Part shown: positions 9,006-18,634 of the stretch, in pieces
Position numbering within the stretch: position 1 is the first letter of the stretch
How the letters are laid out: every line of letters begins with the position of its first letter
Source: Arthrobacter sp. OV608
Lineage (GTDB): Bacteria > Actinomycetota > Actinomycetes > Actinomycetales > Micrococcaceae
DNA length: 64,000 nt
Assembly: GCA_900110595.1 (NCBI GenBank)
Contig: FOEZ01000013.1
Coordinates: 1-64,000, forward strand
Reading direction: 5' to 3'
The notes under the pieces: model-generated
Told to the model about the DNA's origin: nothing
What the model saw: the letters and a program-made list of their open reading frames with translations, nothing else
The model's database searches: none
Position numbers and translations under genes: made by a program

Positions 9006-10526
9006 TTAGGCGCCGAGCAGCAGGTTGATCGGACCGCGGGCGAAATACACCAGGAACCCGGCGCTGACCACCCACATCAGCGGATGGACCTTCTTTGCCT
9101 TGCCGGATGCGGCGCCGATGATGGCCCAGCTGATGAAGCCCACGCCGATGCCGTTGGCGATCGAGTAGCTCAGCGGCATCGTGACGATGGTGAGGAAGGC
9201 CGGCAGGGCCACGGTGAACTTGCTGAACTTGATCTCGCGGATCTGCGCCATCATCATCGCGCCCACCACCACAAGTGCCGCAGCGGCCACCTCAAGCGGG
9301 ACAACGCTGGTGAGCGGGGTGAGGAACATGGACCCGAGGAACAGCACACCGGTCACCACGGAGGCCAGCCCCGTGCGGGCTCCTTCGCCGATGCCGGCGG
9401 CGGAGTCAATGTAGACGGTGTTGGAGGAGCCGGAGGTTGCGCCGCCCGCGATCGCCCCGAAGCCTTCCACGATGAAGGCGGACTTCAACCGGGGGAACGT
9501 GCCGTCCTTGTGCGCCACGCCGGCGCTCTTGGCCAGGCCGGTCATGGTGCCCATGGCGTCGAAGAAGTTGGTGAATACCAGGGTGAACACCAGCATGGTG
9601 GCCGCGAGGCCGCCGATCCTGCCGAAGGCTCCAAACAGGTCGAACTGTCCCACCAGGCCCAGGTCCGGTGCGGACACCAGCTGCCCGGACAGGACCGGGG
9701 TATTCAGGTGCCAGCCGCCGGGATTCGTGGCGCTCGCCGGGCCGAGGTGCAGGATGGCTTCGACGACGGCGGCCAGGAAGGTGGTGGCCACGATGCCGAT
9801 CAGCAGGCCGCCCTGGACCTTGCGGGCCACCAGGATGCCCATGGCCAGCAGGCCCACGATGAACACCAGGGTGGGGATGGAGGTGATGGATCCGCCGTTG
9901 CCCAGCTGGACCGGCGGGCCGCCCGCCGTCGCCTTGACGAAGCCCGAGTCCACGAACCCGATGAAGGCGATGAACAGGCCGATGCCCACCGTGATGGCGG
10001 CCTTCAGCTCCTTGGGCACGGCCCGGAAGATGGCGGTGCGGGCACCGGTGATGCCGAACAGGACAATCAGGATGCCGTTGATCACCACCAGGCCCATGGC
10101 TTCCGCCCACGTGACCTCCTGGATCACGGAGACGGCCAGGAAGGAGTTGATGCCGAGTCCGGCGGCGAGGCCGAAGGGCAGGTTGGCGATGAGCCCGAAG
10201 AGGATGGTCATCAGGCCGGCGGTGAGTCCGGTGACGGCGCCCACCTGCGCAGCGGAGAGCCATCCCCCGGCAACATCGGTGGGGGCGTTGTCCGCGCTGA
10301 AACCGCCCAGGATCAGGGGGTTGAGGATGACGATGTACGCCATGGTGAAGAAGGTGACCAGGCCGCCGCGGAACTCGCGGGCCAGCGTGGAACCGCGCTG
10401 GGTGATCTGGAAGAACCGGTCCAGGAACGAGTCCGACGCCGGAGGTTGGGGAGTGGTGTTCGCGCGCTTTTGCGTGCGGATGCTTGGAGCCGAATGCTCC
10501 TCGTGTGAGTTGTCCAGGATGGTCAT
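9006..10526 (-). CDS. NCS2-family purine permease (AzgA type)
   Basis: 506-residue polytopic membrane protein with about 12 hydrophobic segments. The N-terminal region FLDRFFQITQRGSTLAREF leading into GLVTFFTMAYIVILNP is characteristic of AzgA/GhxP-like adenine-guanine-hypoxanthine transporters, as is SGSSNTVYIDSAAGIGEGARTG in the middle. It probably imports purine bases by cation symport. It follows the guanine deaminase gene by 14 nt on the same strand, so import and deamination are co-expressed. Annotated as guanine/hypoxanthine permease with good confidence; the exact base is inferred. Confidence 0.9.
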   Translation of the reverse strand: MTILDNSHEEHSAPSIRTQKRANTTPQPPASDSFLDRFFQITQRGSTLAREFRGGLVTFFTMAYIVILNPLILGGFSADNAPTDVAGGWLSAAQVGAVTGLTAGLMTILFGLIANLPFGLAAGLGINSFLAVSVIQEVTWAEAMGLVVINGILIVLFGITGARTAIFRAVPKELKAAITVGIGLFIAFIGFVDSGFVKATAGGPPVQLGNGGSITSIPTLVFIVGLLAMGILVARKVQGGLLIGIVATTFLAAVVEAILHLGPASATNPGGWHLNTPVLSGQLVSAPDLGLVGQFDLFGAFGRIGGLAATMLVFTLVFTNFFDAMGTMTGLAKSAGVAHKDGTFPRLKSAFIVEGFGAIAGGATSGSSNTVYIDSAAGIGEGARTGLASVVTGVLFLGSMFLTPLTSVVPLEVAAAALVVVGAMMMAQIREIKFSKFTVALPAFLTIVTMPLSYSIANGIGVGFISWAIIGAASGKAKKVHPLMWVVSAGFLVYFARGPINLLLGA

Positions 10527-10540
10527 TTCAGCCGCCGGGC

Positions 10541-11035
10541 CTAGTAGTCGATCCTGGTGTCGAGTGTGTTCCAGGTGTTGAACGGTTCCAGCGGCGCGGG
10601 GGCCACCGGATCATCCAGCACCAGCTTCGAGACCGGCATCAGGGAGTCCCTGTCCTGGTTGTCGAAGTATTCGTAGAAAACGGCGTCATCGAAGCCAACG
10701 GAGGCTGCGTCATGCCGGTCGGCGGCGAAGACCACCTTTTCCACCCGTGCCCAAAGCGCGGACGCGAGGCACATGGGGCACGGCTCGCAGCTGGTGTAGA
10801 GGACGGCCCCGCTGAGGTCGAAGGTGCCAAGCTCGCGGCAGGCGGTGCGGATTGCGGTGACTTCGGCATGCGCGGTGGGATCGTTGTCCGCGGTGACGCG
10901 GTTGACGCCGTCGAACGCGCGGCCGTCAGCCGTAACGATCATGGCTCCGAAGGGGCCCCCGCTGTTCAGGACGTTGGCCGTTGCCAACCTGATGGATCTG
11001 GCCAGAAACTGTTCGGCCGTGACGGTGGTACTCAT
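10541..11035 (-). CDS. Nucleoside/guanine deaminase (cytidine-deaminase fold)
   Basis: 164 residues. Zinc-site motifs HAEVTAI and CEPCPMC are both present, and the length fits the GuaD-like deaminases that convert guanine to xanthine. Gene order with a purine permease and xanthine dehydrogenase supports guanine as substrate. I chose the ATG at 11035 (MSTTVTAEQF) because AAAGGAAG precedes it at good distance; a longer frame to 11119 begins with residues unlike the family. It shares a divergent control region with the amidohydrolase gene. Confidence 0.88.
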   Translation of the reverse strand: MSTTVTAEQFLARSIRLATANVLNSGGPFGAMIVTADGRAFDGVNRVTADNDPTAHAEVTAIRTACRELGTFDLSGAVLYTSCEPCPMCLASALWARVEKVVFAADRHDAASVGFDDAVFYEYFDNQDRDSLMPVSKLVLDDPVAPAPLEPFNTWNTLDTRIDY

Positions 11036-11443
11036 GATGCGACTTCCTTTTGCCGGGAAGCCCGTTGCCGCTTGCAGGACCAGTAGAACCAGGTGCGAAC
11101 GGTTACCAGGCTTCAGCATGTGCTGTGAAGGTTAAGTTGCGCCTGGTAGATAGCTTCCCGGTGACCGGGTGCCCGCCTTTGGCAAGATCGAGATTAGCAC
11201 CGGACTGTGGGCTGCGCCATAGTTTTCTGGAATTTTAATTTCGCAATGTGAAATCCATGTTTCGCAGGTTTCACCCCGCTGCGGTCACAATCCGTGGCGT
11301 TGACGCCGGGCCCTGCGCCTTCTAGCCTAGGTGCCAGCCGCGCCGCTTCCGCGCACTGAACACGGAGGGCGCGGCCACCTGGATCAGCAGACAGGGCCCC
11401 ACTGAGCTGGAATGACACCAACAACGCTCAGAGAAGGACAGCC
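11036..11443. promoter_or_regulatory. Divergent control region, guanine deaminase / 8-oxoguanine deaminase-like gene
   Basis: 408 bp without a gene. It holds a 15-bp palindrome TTTCGC-aat-GTGAAA (11239-11253), with a second TTTCGC half-site starting exactly 21 bp later (11260), and a sigma-A-like promoter TTGACG-N17-TAGCCT (11300-11328) directed toward the amidohydrolase. The palindrome has the form expected for IclR-family operators. Confidence 0.6.
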
Positions 11444-12802
11444 ATGGCGCCATCCGCTTCCCGCTTGTGGATCAAACACCCGCAGGCAGCTTTTACCGCA
11501 AACCACCTCGACGCGTCCGGCGGGCTGGTGGTCAGCGGCGGTGTCATTACCGAAGTCCTCGCCGCAGGGCAGCAGCCGTCCGCGCCGTGCGACGAGACTT
11601 TTGATGCCCGCAACCACGTGCTGCTGCCGGGCCTGATCAACACGCACCACCACTTCTACCAGACCCTGACACGGGCCTGGGGTCCAGTGGCCAATGCGCC
11701 GCTGTTCCCCTGGCTGCAGAACCTCTATCCGGTCTGGGCGAGGCTTACCCCGCGGGACCTTGAACTCGCCACCACGGTGGCGCTGGCGGAACTCCTGCTG
11801 TCCGGCTGCACCACGGCAGCGGACCACCACTACCTCTTCCCGGCCGGCCTCGAGGACGCGATTGACATCCAGGTGGAGGCCGTGCGCCGGCTCGGCATGC
11901 GGGCCACCCTCACCCGCGGGTCCATGACCCTGGGAACGGACGACGGCGGCCTGCCGCCACAGTCGACGGTGCAGGCAGCCGAGGTGGTGCTGGCCGACAG
12001 CGAACGGCTGGTGCACCAGTACCACGAACGGGGCGACGATGCCGTGATCCAGATTGCCCTGGCTCCCTGCTCACCCTTCTCGGTCACCAAGGAGATCATG
12101 GCCGAAAGCGCGGCGCTCGCCGAACGGTTGGACGTGCGGCTGCACACCCACCTGGCCGAAACCCTGGATGAGGAGGACTTCTGCCGGGAGATGTTCGGGC
12201 TGCGGACGGTGGACTACCTGGACAGCGTGGGCTGGCTGACGGACCGCACCTGGCTGGGGCACGGCATCCATTTCAGCGACGCGGAGATCGCCAGGCTGGG
12301 AGCCGCGGGCACCGCCGTGGCGCACTGCCCCACCTCGAACATGCGGCTGGCATCGGGAACCGCACGGGTCCTGGAACTGGAGGACGCCGGCGTCCCCGTG
12401 GGGCTGGGAGTGGATGGCTCGGCGTCGAACGATGCCTCCAACATGATCCTGGAAGCGCGGCAGGCCCTCTACCTCCAGCGGCTGCGGTACGGTGCGGACG
12501 TTCCGGTGGAGCGTGCGCTGGGCTGGGCAACCCGCGGTTCGGCGGCGGTCCTGGGCCGGTCCGGCCTGGGCCAGCTGGCTCCCGGGATGCAGGCGGACCT
12601 GGCGCTCTTCCGGCTGGATGATCTGCGCTTCTCCGGCAGCCACGATCCGGTGGCCGCGCTGCTGCTGTGCGCCGCGGACCGGGCGGACCGTGTGATGGTG
12701 GGCGGACAGTGGCGCGTGCTGGACGGGCAGATCCCGGGGCTCGACGTGGCCGGCCTGATCGCCGAGCACTCAGCGGCCGCGCGCCGGCTGGTCAACGGCT
12801 AG
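11444..12802 (+). CDS. Amidohydrolase, 8-oxoguanine deaminase-like
   Basis: 452 residues of the metal-dependent amidohydrolase superfamily. Metal ligands are evident: THHHFYQT near residue 66, HTHLAE near 228, GHGIHF near 270 and GVDGSASND near 325. Members of this branch deaminate 8-oxoguanine to urate, or release ethylamine in triazine degradation. Among purine catabolic genes, 8-oxoguanine deaminase (feeding urate directly to urate oxidase) is the better guess. The ATG follows AGAAGGACAGCC. Expressed from the divergent region with a well-placed TTGACG/TAGCCT promoter. Confidence 0.85.
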   Translation: MAPSASRLWIKHPQAAFTANHLDASGGLVVSGGVITEVLAAGQQPSAPCDETFDARNHVLLPGLINTHHHFYQTLTRAWGPVANAPLFPWLQNLYPVWARLTPRDLELATTVALAELLLSGCTTAADHHYLFPAGLEDAIDIQVEAVRRLGMRATLTRGSMTLGTDDGGLPPQSTVQAAEVVLADSERLVHQYHERGDDAVIQIALAPCSPFSVTKEIMAESAALAERLDVRLHTHLAETLDEEDFCREMFGLRTVDYLDSVGWLTDRTWLGHGIHFSDAEIARLGAAGTAVAHCPTSNMRLASGTARVLELEDAGVPVGLGVDGSASNDASNMILEARQALYLQRLRYGADVPVERALGWATRGSAAVLGRSGLGQLAPGMQADLALFRLDDLRFSGSHDPVAALLLCAADRADRVMVGGQWRVLDGQIPGLDVAGLIAEHSAAARRLVNG

Positions 12803-12851
12803 CCGGACCGCCCTGGACCTGCCGCGACGCGCAGATTCAGGATCGACGCAG

Positions 12852-12895
12852 AAAAGGACTGGCGAGACCCGGGTATGGGTCCCGCCAGTCCTTTT
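12852..12895. terminator. Bidirectional intrinsic terminator
   Basis: AAAAGGACTGGCG (12852-12864) pairs with CGCCAGTCCTTTT (12883-12895); the inner ACCC/GGGT extends the stem. A-tract before and T-tract after let it act for both the amidohydrolase (+) and the small gene (-). Confidence 0.9.
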
Positions 12896-12962
12896 GCGCA
12901 GCGAAAGCGAAGTTTGGCGTCGCCAGTGCAGGTGCGCGTCGCCGGCCCGGGCCTGTGCCTGG

Positions 12963-13148
12963 CTACGAGCGCCGACTGAATCCCGGGAGTGCCTGGACCC
13001 AGCGCGAGAAGCGGCCGGGAACGTGCTCCCGGTCCGCAGGAAGGTAGAAGTCCGGATCCGTCCCGCCGCCGAGGGGGAGGTAGAACTCCTGGACTGAAGC
13101 TGCCGCCGTGGGTGCCGGTGAATCCGGCGTGCTGTCCTGCTGGTACAT
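12963..13148 (-). CDS. 61-aa small protein of unknown function in urate locus
   Basis: No family recognised. A strong ribosome site (AAGGAGGATCAG before ATG), good codon usage and a downstream terminator support a real gene. The peptide begins with a Pro/Ser/Ala-rich stretch and contains a duplicated aromatic motif, EFYLPLGGG and DFYLPADRE, ending in a basic FSRWVQALPGFSRRS. No signal peptide or membrane segment. Two IclR-type palindromes 21 bp apart lie 30-65 bp upstream, so it probably belongs to the purine regulon. It could be an accessory factor or regulator; nothing in the sequence decides this. Confidence 0.7.
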   Translation of the reverse strand: MYQQDSTPDSPAPTAAASVQEFYLPLGGGTDPDFYLPADREHVPGRFSRWVQALPGFSRRS

Positions 13149-13500
13149 CTGATCCTCCTTCGAGGTATGAGGCTGCGTTCCACGAGATGGAAAAGAACTT
13201 TTGCTATGTGGAATAGCTTATGGCCGTCTCCGCTGGTTCGTCAATGGTCTGCTCCTGGCCCGGTCACAAACTGAATTTTCGATTTGTGATGTACACCACC
13301 GGCTTCCGGAGGTACGCTGGGTGTCAATTCGTGGCACAGGTCACGTAACCTGGGAGCAGCAGGCAGGGTCGTAATGAGCTGGCATCAATGGATGCCGGCT
13401 CTTTTTTGTTGGGTCGGCTCCACCGGAAACGCGCTTGAAACGCGCGCTTAATTTCAGTGATGGAACCTAGGTTCCACTTACCGGAAGTTGGGAAAAGACC
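13149..13500. promoter_or_regulatory. Divergent control region of small protein and urate oxidase
   Basis: 352 bp without a protein gene. Contains IclR-type palindromes TTCCAC-gag-ATGGAA (13178-13192) and TTTTGC-tat-GTGGAA (13199-13213) near the small gene, a plus-strand intrinsic terminator (13376-13407), a TTGAAA hexamer (13435-13440), and a second palindrome pair at 13451-13465 and 13472-13486 immediately before urate oxidase. The last pair creates the perfect palindrome TGGAACCTAGGTTCCA (13461-13476). Confidence 0.65.
13376..13407 (+). terminator. Intrinsic terminator inside the urate oxidase upstream region
   Basis: GAGCtGGCATC-aatg-GATGCCgGCTC followed by TTTTTT. It is 94 nt before the urate oxidase ATG, with no plus-strand gene ending nearby. 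A hairpin CAGGT-cacgta-ACCTG lies just upstream. It therefore ends either a small RNA or a leader subject to attenuation. Confidence 0.8.
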
Positions 13501-14409
13501 ATGAGCAGCAAGATCATCCTCGGCGAGAACCAGTACGGCAAGGCCGAGGTCCGGGTTGTCAAGATCACCCGCGACACCGACCGCCACGAAATCGAAGACC
13601 TTAACGTCACCTCGCAGCTGCGGGGCGATTTCGCGGCCGCACACCTCGAGGGCGACAACGCCCACGTGGTGGCCACTGACACCCAGAAGAACACCATTTA
13701 CGCCTTCGCCCGTGAGGGCGTCGGCTCGCCCGAGGCGTTCCTGCTTCGCCTTGGCGAGCACTTCACCTCCAGCTTCGACTGGGTCACCGGCGGCCGCTGG
13801 GAAGCCGAGTCTTACAGCTGGGACCGGATCCAGGCCCACGGCACCGAGCACGACCACTCCTTCGTGCGCAACGGCCAGGAAGTCCGCACCGCAGTCCTGG
13901 TCCGCGACGGCGCCACCACCCACCTGATCTCCGGACTCAAGGACCTGACTGTCCTGAAGTCCACCCAGTCCGGCTTCGTGGGCTACCCCAAGGACAAGTA
14001 CACCACCCTGCCCGAGACCACGGACCGCATCCTGGCCACCGATGTCTCGGCCCGCTGGCGTTTCAAGACCGGCACCGACTTCAGCACCCTGGACTTCAAC
14101 AAGAGCTACGACGACGTCAAGGGACTCCTGTTGGAAGGCTTCACGGAGAAGTACTCCCACGCCCTCCAGCAGACCCTGTTCGACATGGGCACCAAGGTGC
14201 TGGAAGCCCACAGCGAGATCGACGAGATCAAGTTCTCGATGCCCAACAAGCACCACTTCCTCGTGGACCTCTCGCCGTTCGGCCTCGACAACCCCAACGA
14301 GGTCTTCTTCGCCGCCGACCGCCCCTACGGCCTGATCGAAGCCACCGTCCAGCGCGACGATGCCACCCCCGCGGACATCGCCTGGTCCGGCATCGCCGGC
14401 TTCTGCTAG
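13501..14409 (+). CDS. uox: Urate oxidase (factor-independent urate hydroxylase)
   Basis: 302 residues, the standard size of cofactorless uricase (two T-fold domains). It oxidises urate with O2 to 5-hydroxyisourate. The catalytic Lys14 (QYGKAEVRV) and Thr61 (VVATDTQKNTIYAFA) of the Lys-Thr dyad are present, as are SGFVGYPKDKYTTLPETTDRILATD with the urate-binding Phe and the following Arg. ATG preceded by GGGAAAAGACC. An IclR-type palindrome ends 14 bp before the start, so repression by the nearby IclR protein is likely. Hydroxyisourate hydrolase and OHCU decarboxylase are not fused to it and not in the window. Confidence 0.96.
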   Translation: MSSKIILGENQYGKAEVRVVKITRDTDRHEIEDLNVTSQLRGDFAAAHLEGDNAHVVATDTQKNTIYAFAREGVGSPEAFLLRLGEHFTSSFDWVTGGRWEAESYSWDRIQAHGTEHDHSFVRNGQEVRTAVLVRDGATTHLISGLKDLTVLKSTQSGFVGYPKDKYTTLPETTDRILATDVSARWRFKTGTDFSTLDFNKSYDDVKGLLLEGFTEKYSHALQQTLFDMGTKVLEAHSEIDEIKFSMPNKHHFLVDLSPFGLDNPNEVFFAADRPYGLIEATVQRDDATPADIAWSGIAGFC

Positions 14410-14422
14410 ACCGCACCACATC

Positions 14423-14487
14423 GGTGGTTGAGCTTGTCGAAACCTCGACGGGCTCAACCACCGGTGGTTGGGCCCGTCGAAACCACC
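14423..14487. repeat. TTGAGCTTGTCGAAACC-type palindromic repeat
   Basis: GGTGGTTGAGC-tt-GTCGA-aacc-TCGAC-gg-GCTCAACCACC forms a 40-bp nested palindrome (14423-14462); a degenerate half copy follows (14463-14487). It sits just after urate oxidase and may also stop its transcript. Similar sequences are, to my knowledge, common dispersed repeats in Micrococcales. Confidence 0.75.
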
Positions 14488-14510
14488 GGCCCCACCCCAC
14501 GTCTTTCACC

Positions 14511-14552
14511 ACCGTTAGCCAGACACCGTTAGCCAGACACCGTTAGCCAGAC
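14511..14552 (+). repeat. Three tandem copies of a 14-bp unit
   Basis: ACCGTTAGCCAGAC is repeated exactly three times (14511, 14525, 14539), just upstream of the permease start. A shorter duplication, TCTGCCATGAAC, follows and puts a decoy ATG at 14566 out of frame with the true start at 14586. Confidence 0.85.
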
Positions 14553-14585
14553 AATGTCGTCTGCCATGAACCAAGAAAGTCTGCC

Positions 14586-16091
14586 ATGAACATCCGAAAG
14601 AAACCGGCCGCTGCTGCTGCCGGAAAAGGCGCCCGTTCAGCAAGGCCGGAGGACCAAAGGCTCCCTATCGCCAGCACCTTCGCCTACGGCTTCCAGCACG
14701 TCCTCACCATGTACGGCGGCATCATCGCCCCGCCCCTGATCATTGGCGCCGCCGCCGGAATGTCCTCGCAGGACATCGGCCTGCTGATCGCGGCCTGCCT
14801 CTTTGTCGGCGGCCTGGCCACCATCCTGCAAACCATCGGCATCCCGTTCTTCGGCTCGCAGCTGCCGCTGGTCCAGGGCGTCTCCTTCGCAGGCGTCTCC
14901 ACCATGGTGGCCATCGTGCACGGCGGCGGCGGAATCCAGGCAGTCTTCGGGTCCGTCATCGCGGCATCACTGATCGGCCTGCTGATCACTCCGCTCTTTT
15001 CGAAGATCATCCGGTTCTTCCCGCCCGTGGTCACCGGCACGGTCATCACCACCATCGGGCTGACCCTGATGCCGGTGGCCGCCAATTGGGCCATGGGCGG
15101 CAACAGCAAGGCTGAGAACTACGGCAGCATGGCCAACATCGGGCTGGCCGCGGCCACCATGGCCATCGTCCTCCTGCTCAGCAAGGTGGGCAGCGCCGCG
15201 ATTTCACGGCTCTCCATCCTGCTGGCCATGGTCCTGGGCACCCTGATCGCATTCGCCTTCGGCATGGCCGACTTCTCCAAAGTGGGCCAGGGCGAGATCG
15301 TCGCGTTCCCCACCCCGTTCGCCTTCGGCCCGCCGGTGTTCGAGATTGCCGCCATCATTTCCATGCTGATCGTCATCCTGGTCACCTTGACCGAGACCTC
15401 CGCGGACATCATTGCCGTGGGCGAGATCGTCGGCACCAAAGTGGACTCCAAGCGGATCGGCGATGGGCTCCGGGCGGACATGCTCTCCTCCGCCATCTCC
15501 CCGCTGTTCAACTCCTTCACCCAGAGCGCGTTCGCCCAGAACGTGGGCCTGGTGGCCATCACCGGCGTCAAGAGCCGCTTCGTGGTCAGCGCCGGCGGCC
15601 TGATCCTGGTGATCCTCGGCCTCCTTCCGGTCCTTGGCCGGGTGGTCGCAGCGGTTCCGACTCCTGTACTCGGAGGTGCCGGCGTCGTACTCTTCGGCAC
15701 GGTGGCCGCCAGCGGCATCCGGACCCTGTCCAAGGTGGAGTACAAGAACAACATGAACCTGATCATCGTGGCGGCGTCCATCGGGTTCGGCATGATCCCC
15801 ATCGCCGCGCCGGCCTTCTACGACAAGTTCCCGTCCTGGTTCGGCACCATCTTCCACTCCGGCATCAGCTCCGCCGCGGTGATGGCCATCCTGCTGAACC
15901 TGCTCTTCAACCACCTCAAGGCGGGCAACTCGGAGAACCAGTCCGTCTTTGTGGCCGGAACAGGGCGCGTTGTCCGGGAAGAGGACCTGAAGTGCCTGGC
16001 CGACGGCGACCGCTTCGAAGGCGGCAAGCTCATCGACTGCGACGGCAAGGAAGTCCGCGTCGAGTCGTCCGAGAAAGCGGCAGAGCACTAG
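14586..16091 (+). CDS. NCS2 nucleobase:cation symporter, urate/xanthine type
   Basis: 501-residue membrane protein with 12-14 hydrophobic segments. QNVGLVAITGVKSR near residue 318 matches the nucleobase-ascorbate transporter signature (QN-x-G-x4-T-x3-R). The position directly after urate oxidase suggests urate or xanthine uptake (PucJ/PucK/UacT-like); uracil is less likely in this context. Start at 14586 is chosen over 14566, which is out of frame. It ends at a bidirectional terminator. Confidence 0.9.
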   Translation: MNIRKKPAAAAAGKGARSARPEDQRLPIASTFAYGFQHVLTMYGGIIAPPLIIGAAAGMSSQDIGLLIAACLFVGGLATILQTIGIPFFGSQLPLVQGVSFAGVSTMVAIVHGGGGIQAVFGSVIAASLIGLLITPLFSKIIRFFPPVVTGTVITTIGLTLMPVAANWAMGGNSKAENYGSMANIGLAAATMAIVLLLSKVGSAAISRLSILLAMVLGTLIAFAFGMADFSKVGQGEIVAFPTPFAFGPPVFEIAAIISMLIVILVTLTETSADIIAVGEIVGTKVDSKRIGDGLRADMLSSAISPLFNSFTQSAFAQNVGLVAITGVKSRFVVSAGGLILVILGLLPVLGRVVAAVPTPVLGGAGVVLFGTVAASGIRTLSKVEYKNNMNLIIVAASIGFGMIPIAAPAFYDKFPSWFGTIFHSGISSAAVMAILLNLLFNHLKAGNSENQSVFVAGTGRVVREEDLKCLADGDRFEGGKLIDCDGKEVRVESSEKAAEH

Positions 16092-16109
16092 CAACACGGT
16101 TCACACAAC

Positions 16110-16146
16110 AGTGGCGGCCCGCGTCCGGAAGGAGCGGGCCGCCACT
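16110..16146. terminator. Bidirectional hairpin between permease and IclR gene
   Basis: AGTGGCGGCCCGC (16110-16122) pairs perfectly with GCGGGCCGCCACT (16134-16146) between convergent stops; no clear T-run. Confidence 0.75.
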
Positions 16147-16167
16147 GGCGTCAGCGTGGGAGGTGCG

Positions 16168-16923
16168 TCAGGTGCGGTTCAGTTCCAGCGAGATGGCCTC
16201 GGCGGCCTCGCGGAGGACGGGCACGGCTTTGTCAGCGAAGTGCTCGTCCACCCGGGAGACGGGACCGGAGACCGAGATGGCCGTGGGGGTGGGGGCGTTG
16301 GGCACCGCCATGGCGAAGCAGCGCACGCCGAGTTCCTGCTCCTCCTCGTCAATGGAGTAGCCCCGCTCACGGATGAGCTTCAGGTCGGCCAGGAGTTCCT
16401 CGACGTCGCCAATGCTCTTGGCAGTTGGCGTCGGCATCCCGGCGCGGGTCACGATGCCGCGGACCGTCTCGTCATCGAGCTGTGCGAGGATCGCCTTGCC
16501 GACGCCGGTGGCGTGGGTATGGGCGCGGCGGCCCACCTCGGTGAACATGCGCATGGAGTGCAGCGAGGGTACCTGTGCCACGTAGATCACCATGTCCGAA
16601 TCCAGCACGGCCATGTTCGAGGTCTCCCCCAGCCGGTCCACCAGCGTTTTCAGCTGCGGACGCGCCACGGCGCCCAGCTGCTTGTTGGCGCCTTCACCCA
16701 GCCGGATGAGCCGAGGGCCCAGTGCGTAGCGCCGGTTGGGCAGCTGGCGGATGTAGCCCAGGGACACCAGTGTCCGCAGCAGGCGGTGGATGGTGGGCAG
16801 CGGAAGGTCGGTGGACGAGGACAGTTCGCTGAGCGTCACGTCGCCGCCGGCATCCGTGATGAGCTCCAGCAGTTCGAAGACCCGCTCTACCGACTGCACA
16901 CCGCCCGAGGCTTTTTCTGCCAT
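16168..16923 (-). CDS. IclR-family transcriptional regulator of purine/glyoxylate genes
   Basis: 251 residues. An N-terminal winged helix-turn-helix (residues 7-68, LSELSSSTDLPLPTIHRLLRTLVSLGYI) is followed by the IclR effector-binding domain (RRAHTHATGVGKAILAQL, ELGVRCFAMAVPN). IclR relatives such as AllR sense glyoxylate or allantoin and repress ureide and glyoxylate genes; the neighbours strongly suggest that role here. Start at 16923 is supported by TAGGAGA; an upstream in-frame ATG at 16968 lies in the operator region. It is divergent from the malic enzyme operon. Paired 15-bp palindromes at several promoters in the region are its likely operators. Confidence 0.92.
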   Translation of the reverse strand: MAEKASGGVQSVERVFELLELITDAGGDVTLSELSSSTDLPLPTIHRLLRTLVSLGYIRQLPNRRYALGPRLIRLGEGANKQLGAVARPQLKTLVDRLGETSNMAVLDSDMVIYVAQVPSLHSMRMFTEVGRRAHTHATGVGKAILAQLDDETVRGIVTRAGMPTPTAKSIGDVEELLADLKLIRERGYSIDEEEQELGVRCFAMAVPNAPTPTAISVSGPVSRVDEHFADKAVPVLREAAEAISLELNRT

Positions 16924-17157
16924 TCCGTTGTCTCCTACGGCTCGGAATCTGACAACTCTTATCCGCATCGTGAAAAGAGTTGCTTAGAACACCCAACATA
17001 CAGCACCTCTGTACGCGGCGCGATGCACTCGCACCAGTCATACACGGAGGGCTTGTATTTCCATGTTGTAGATAATAATATCCATAATACGAAAACATTG
17101 GTTTCGAGAACACCGACCGGACACGGCCGAACAGAAGGCCCAACAGGAGGACATTCA
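16924..17157. promoter_or_regulatory. Divergent iclR / malic enzyme operon control region
   Basis: Contains a promoter TTGTAT-N17-TAATAT (17053-17081) for the plus-strand operon. It is overlapped by IclR-type palindromes TTCCAT-gtt-GTAGAT (17059-17073) and ATCCAT-aat-ACGAAA (17080-17094), 21 bp apart, a layout suited to repression. Nearer iclR is a different inverted repeat, CAACTCTT-N14-AAGAGTTG (16953-16982), possibly for autoregulation. AGGAGG at 17145-17150 serves the malic enzyme start. Confidence 0.65.
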
Positions 17158-18597
<1,440 letters not shown>

Positions 18598-18634
18598 TTC
18601 ACCGCCTGACTTCAGTACAAGGAAAGGACCAGAA

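Noticed and set aside
13330..13407. 4.5S SRP RNA (ffs) or known riboswitch
   Set aside because: GGGAGCAGC resembles part of SRP RNA, but the GGAA loop and flanking complementarity are absent, and no known riboswitch core fits.
16111..17157. N-terminal extension of malic enzyme to 828 aa
   Set aside because: It crosses the IclR gene, operators and promoter; AGGAGG and the family start are at 17158.
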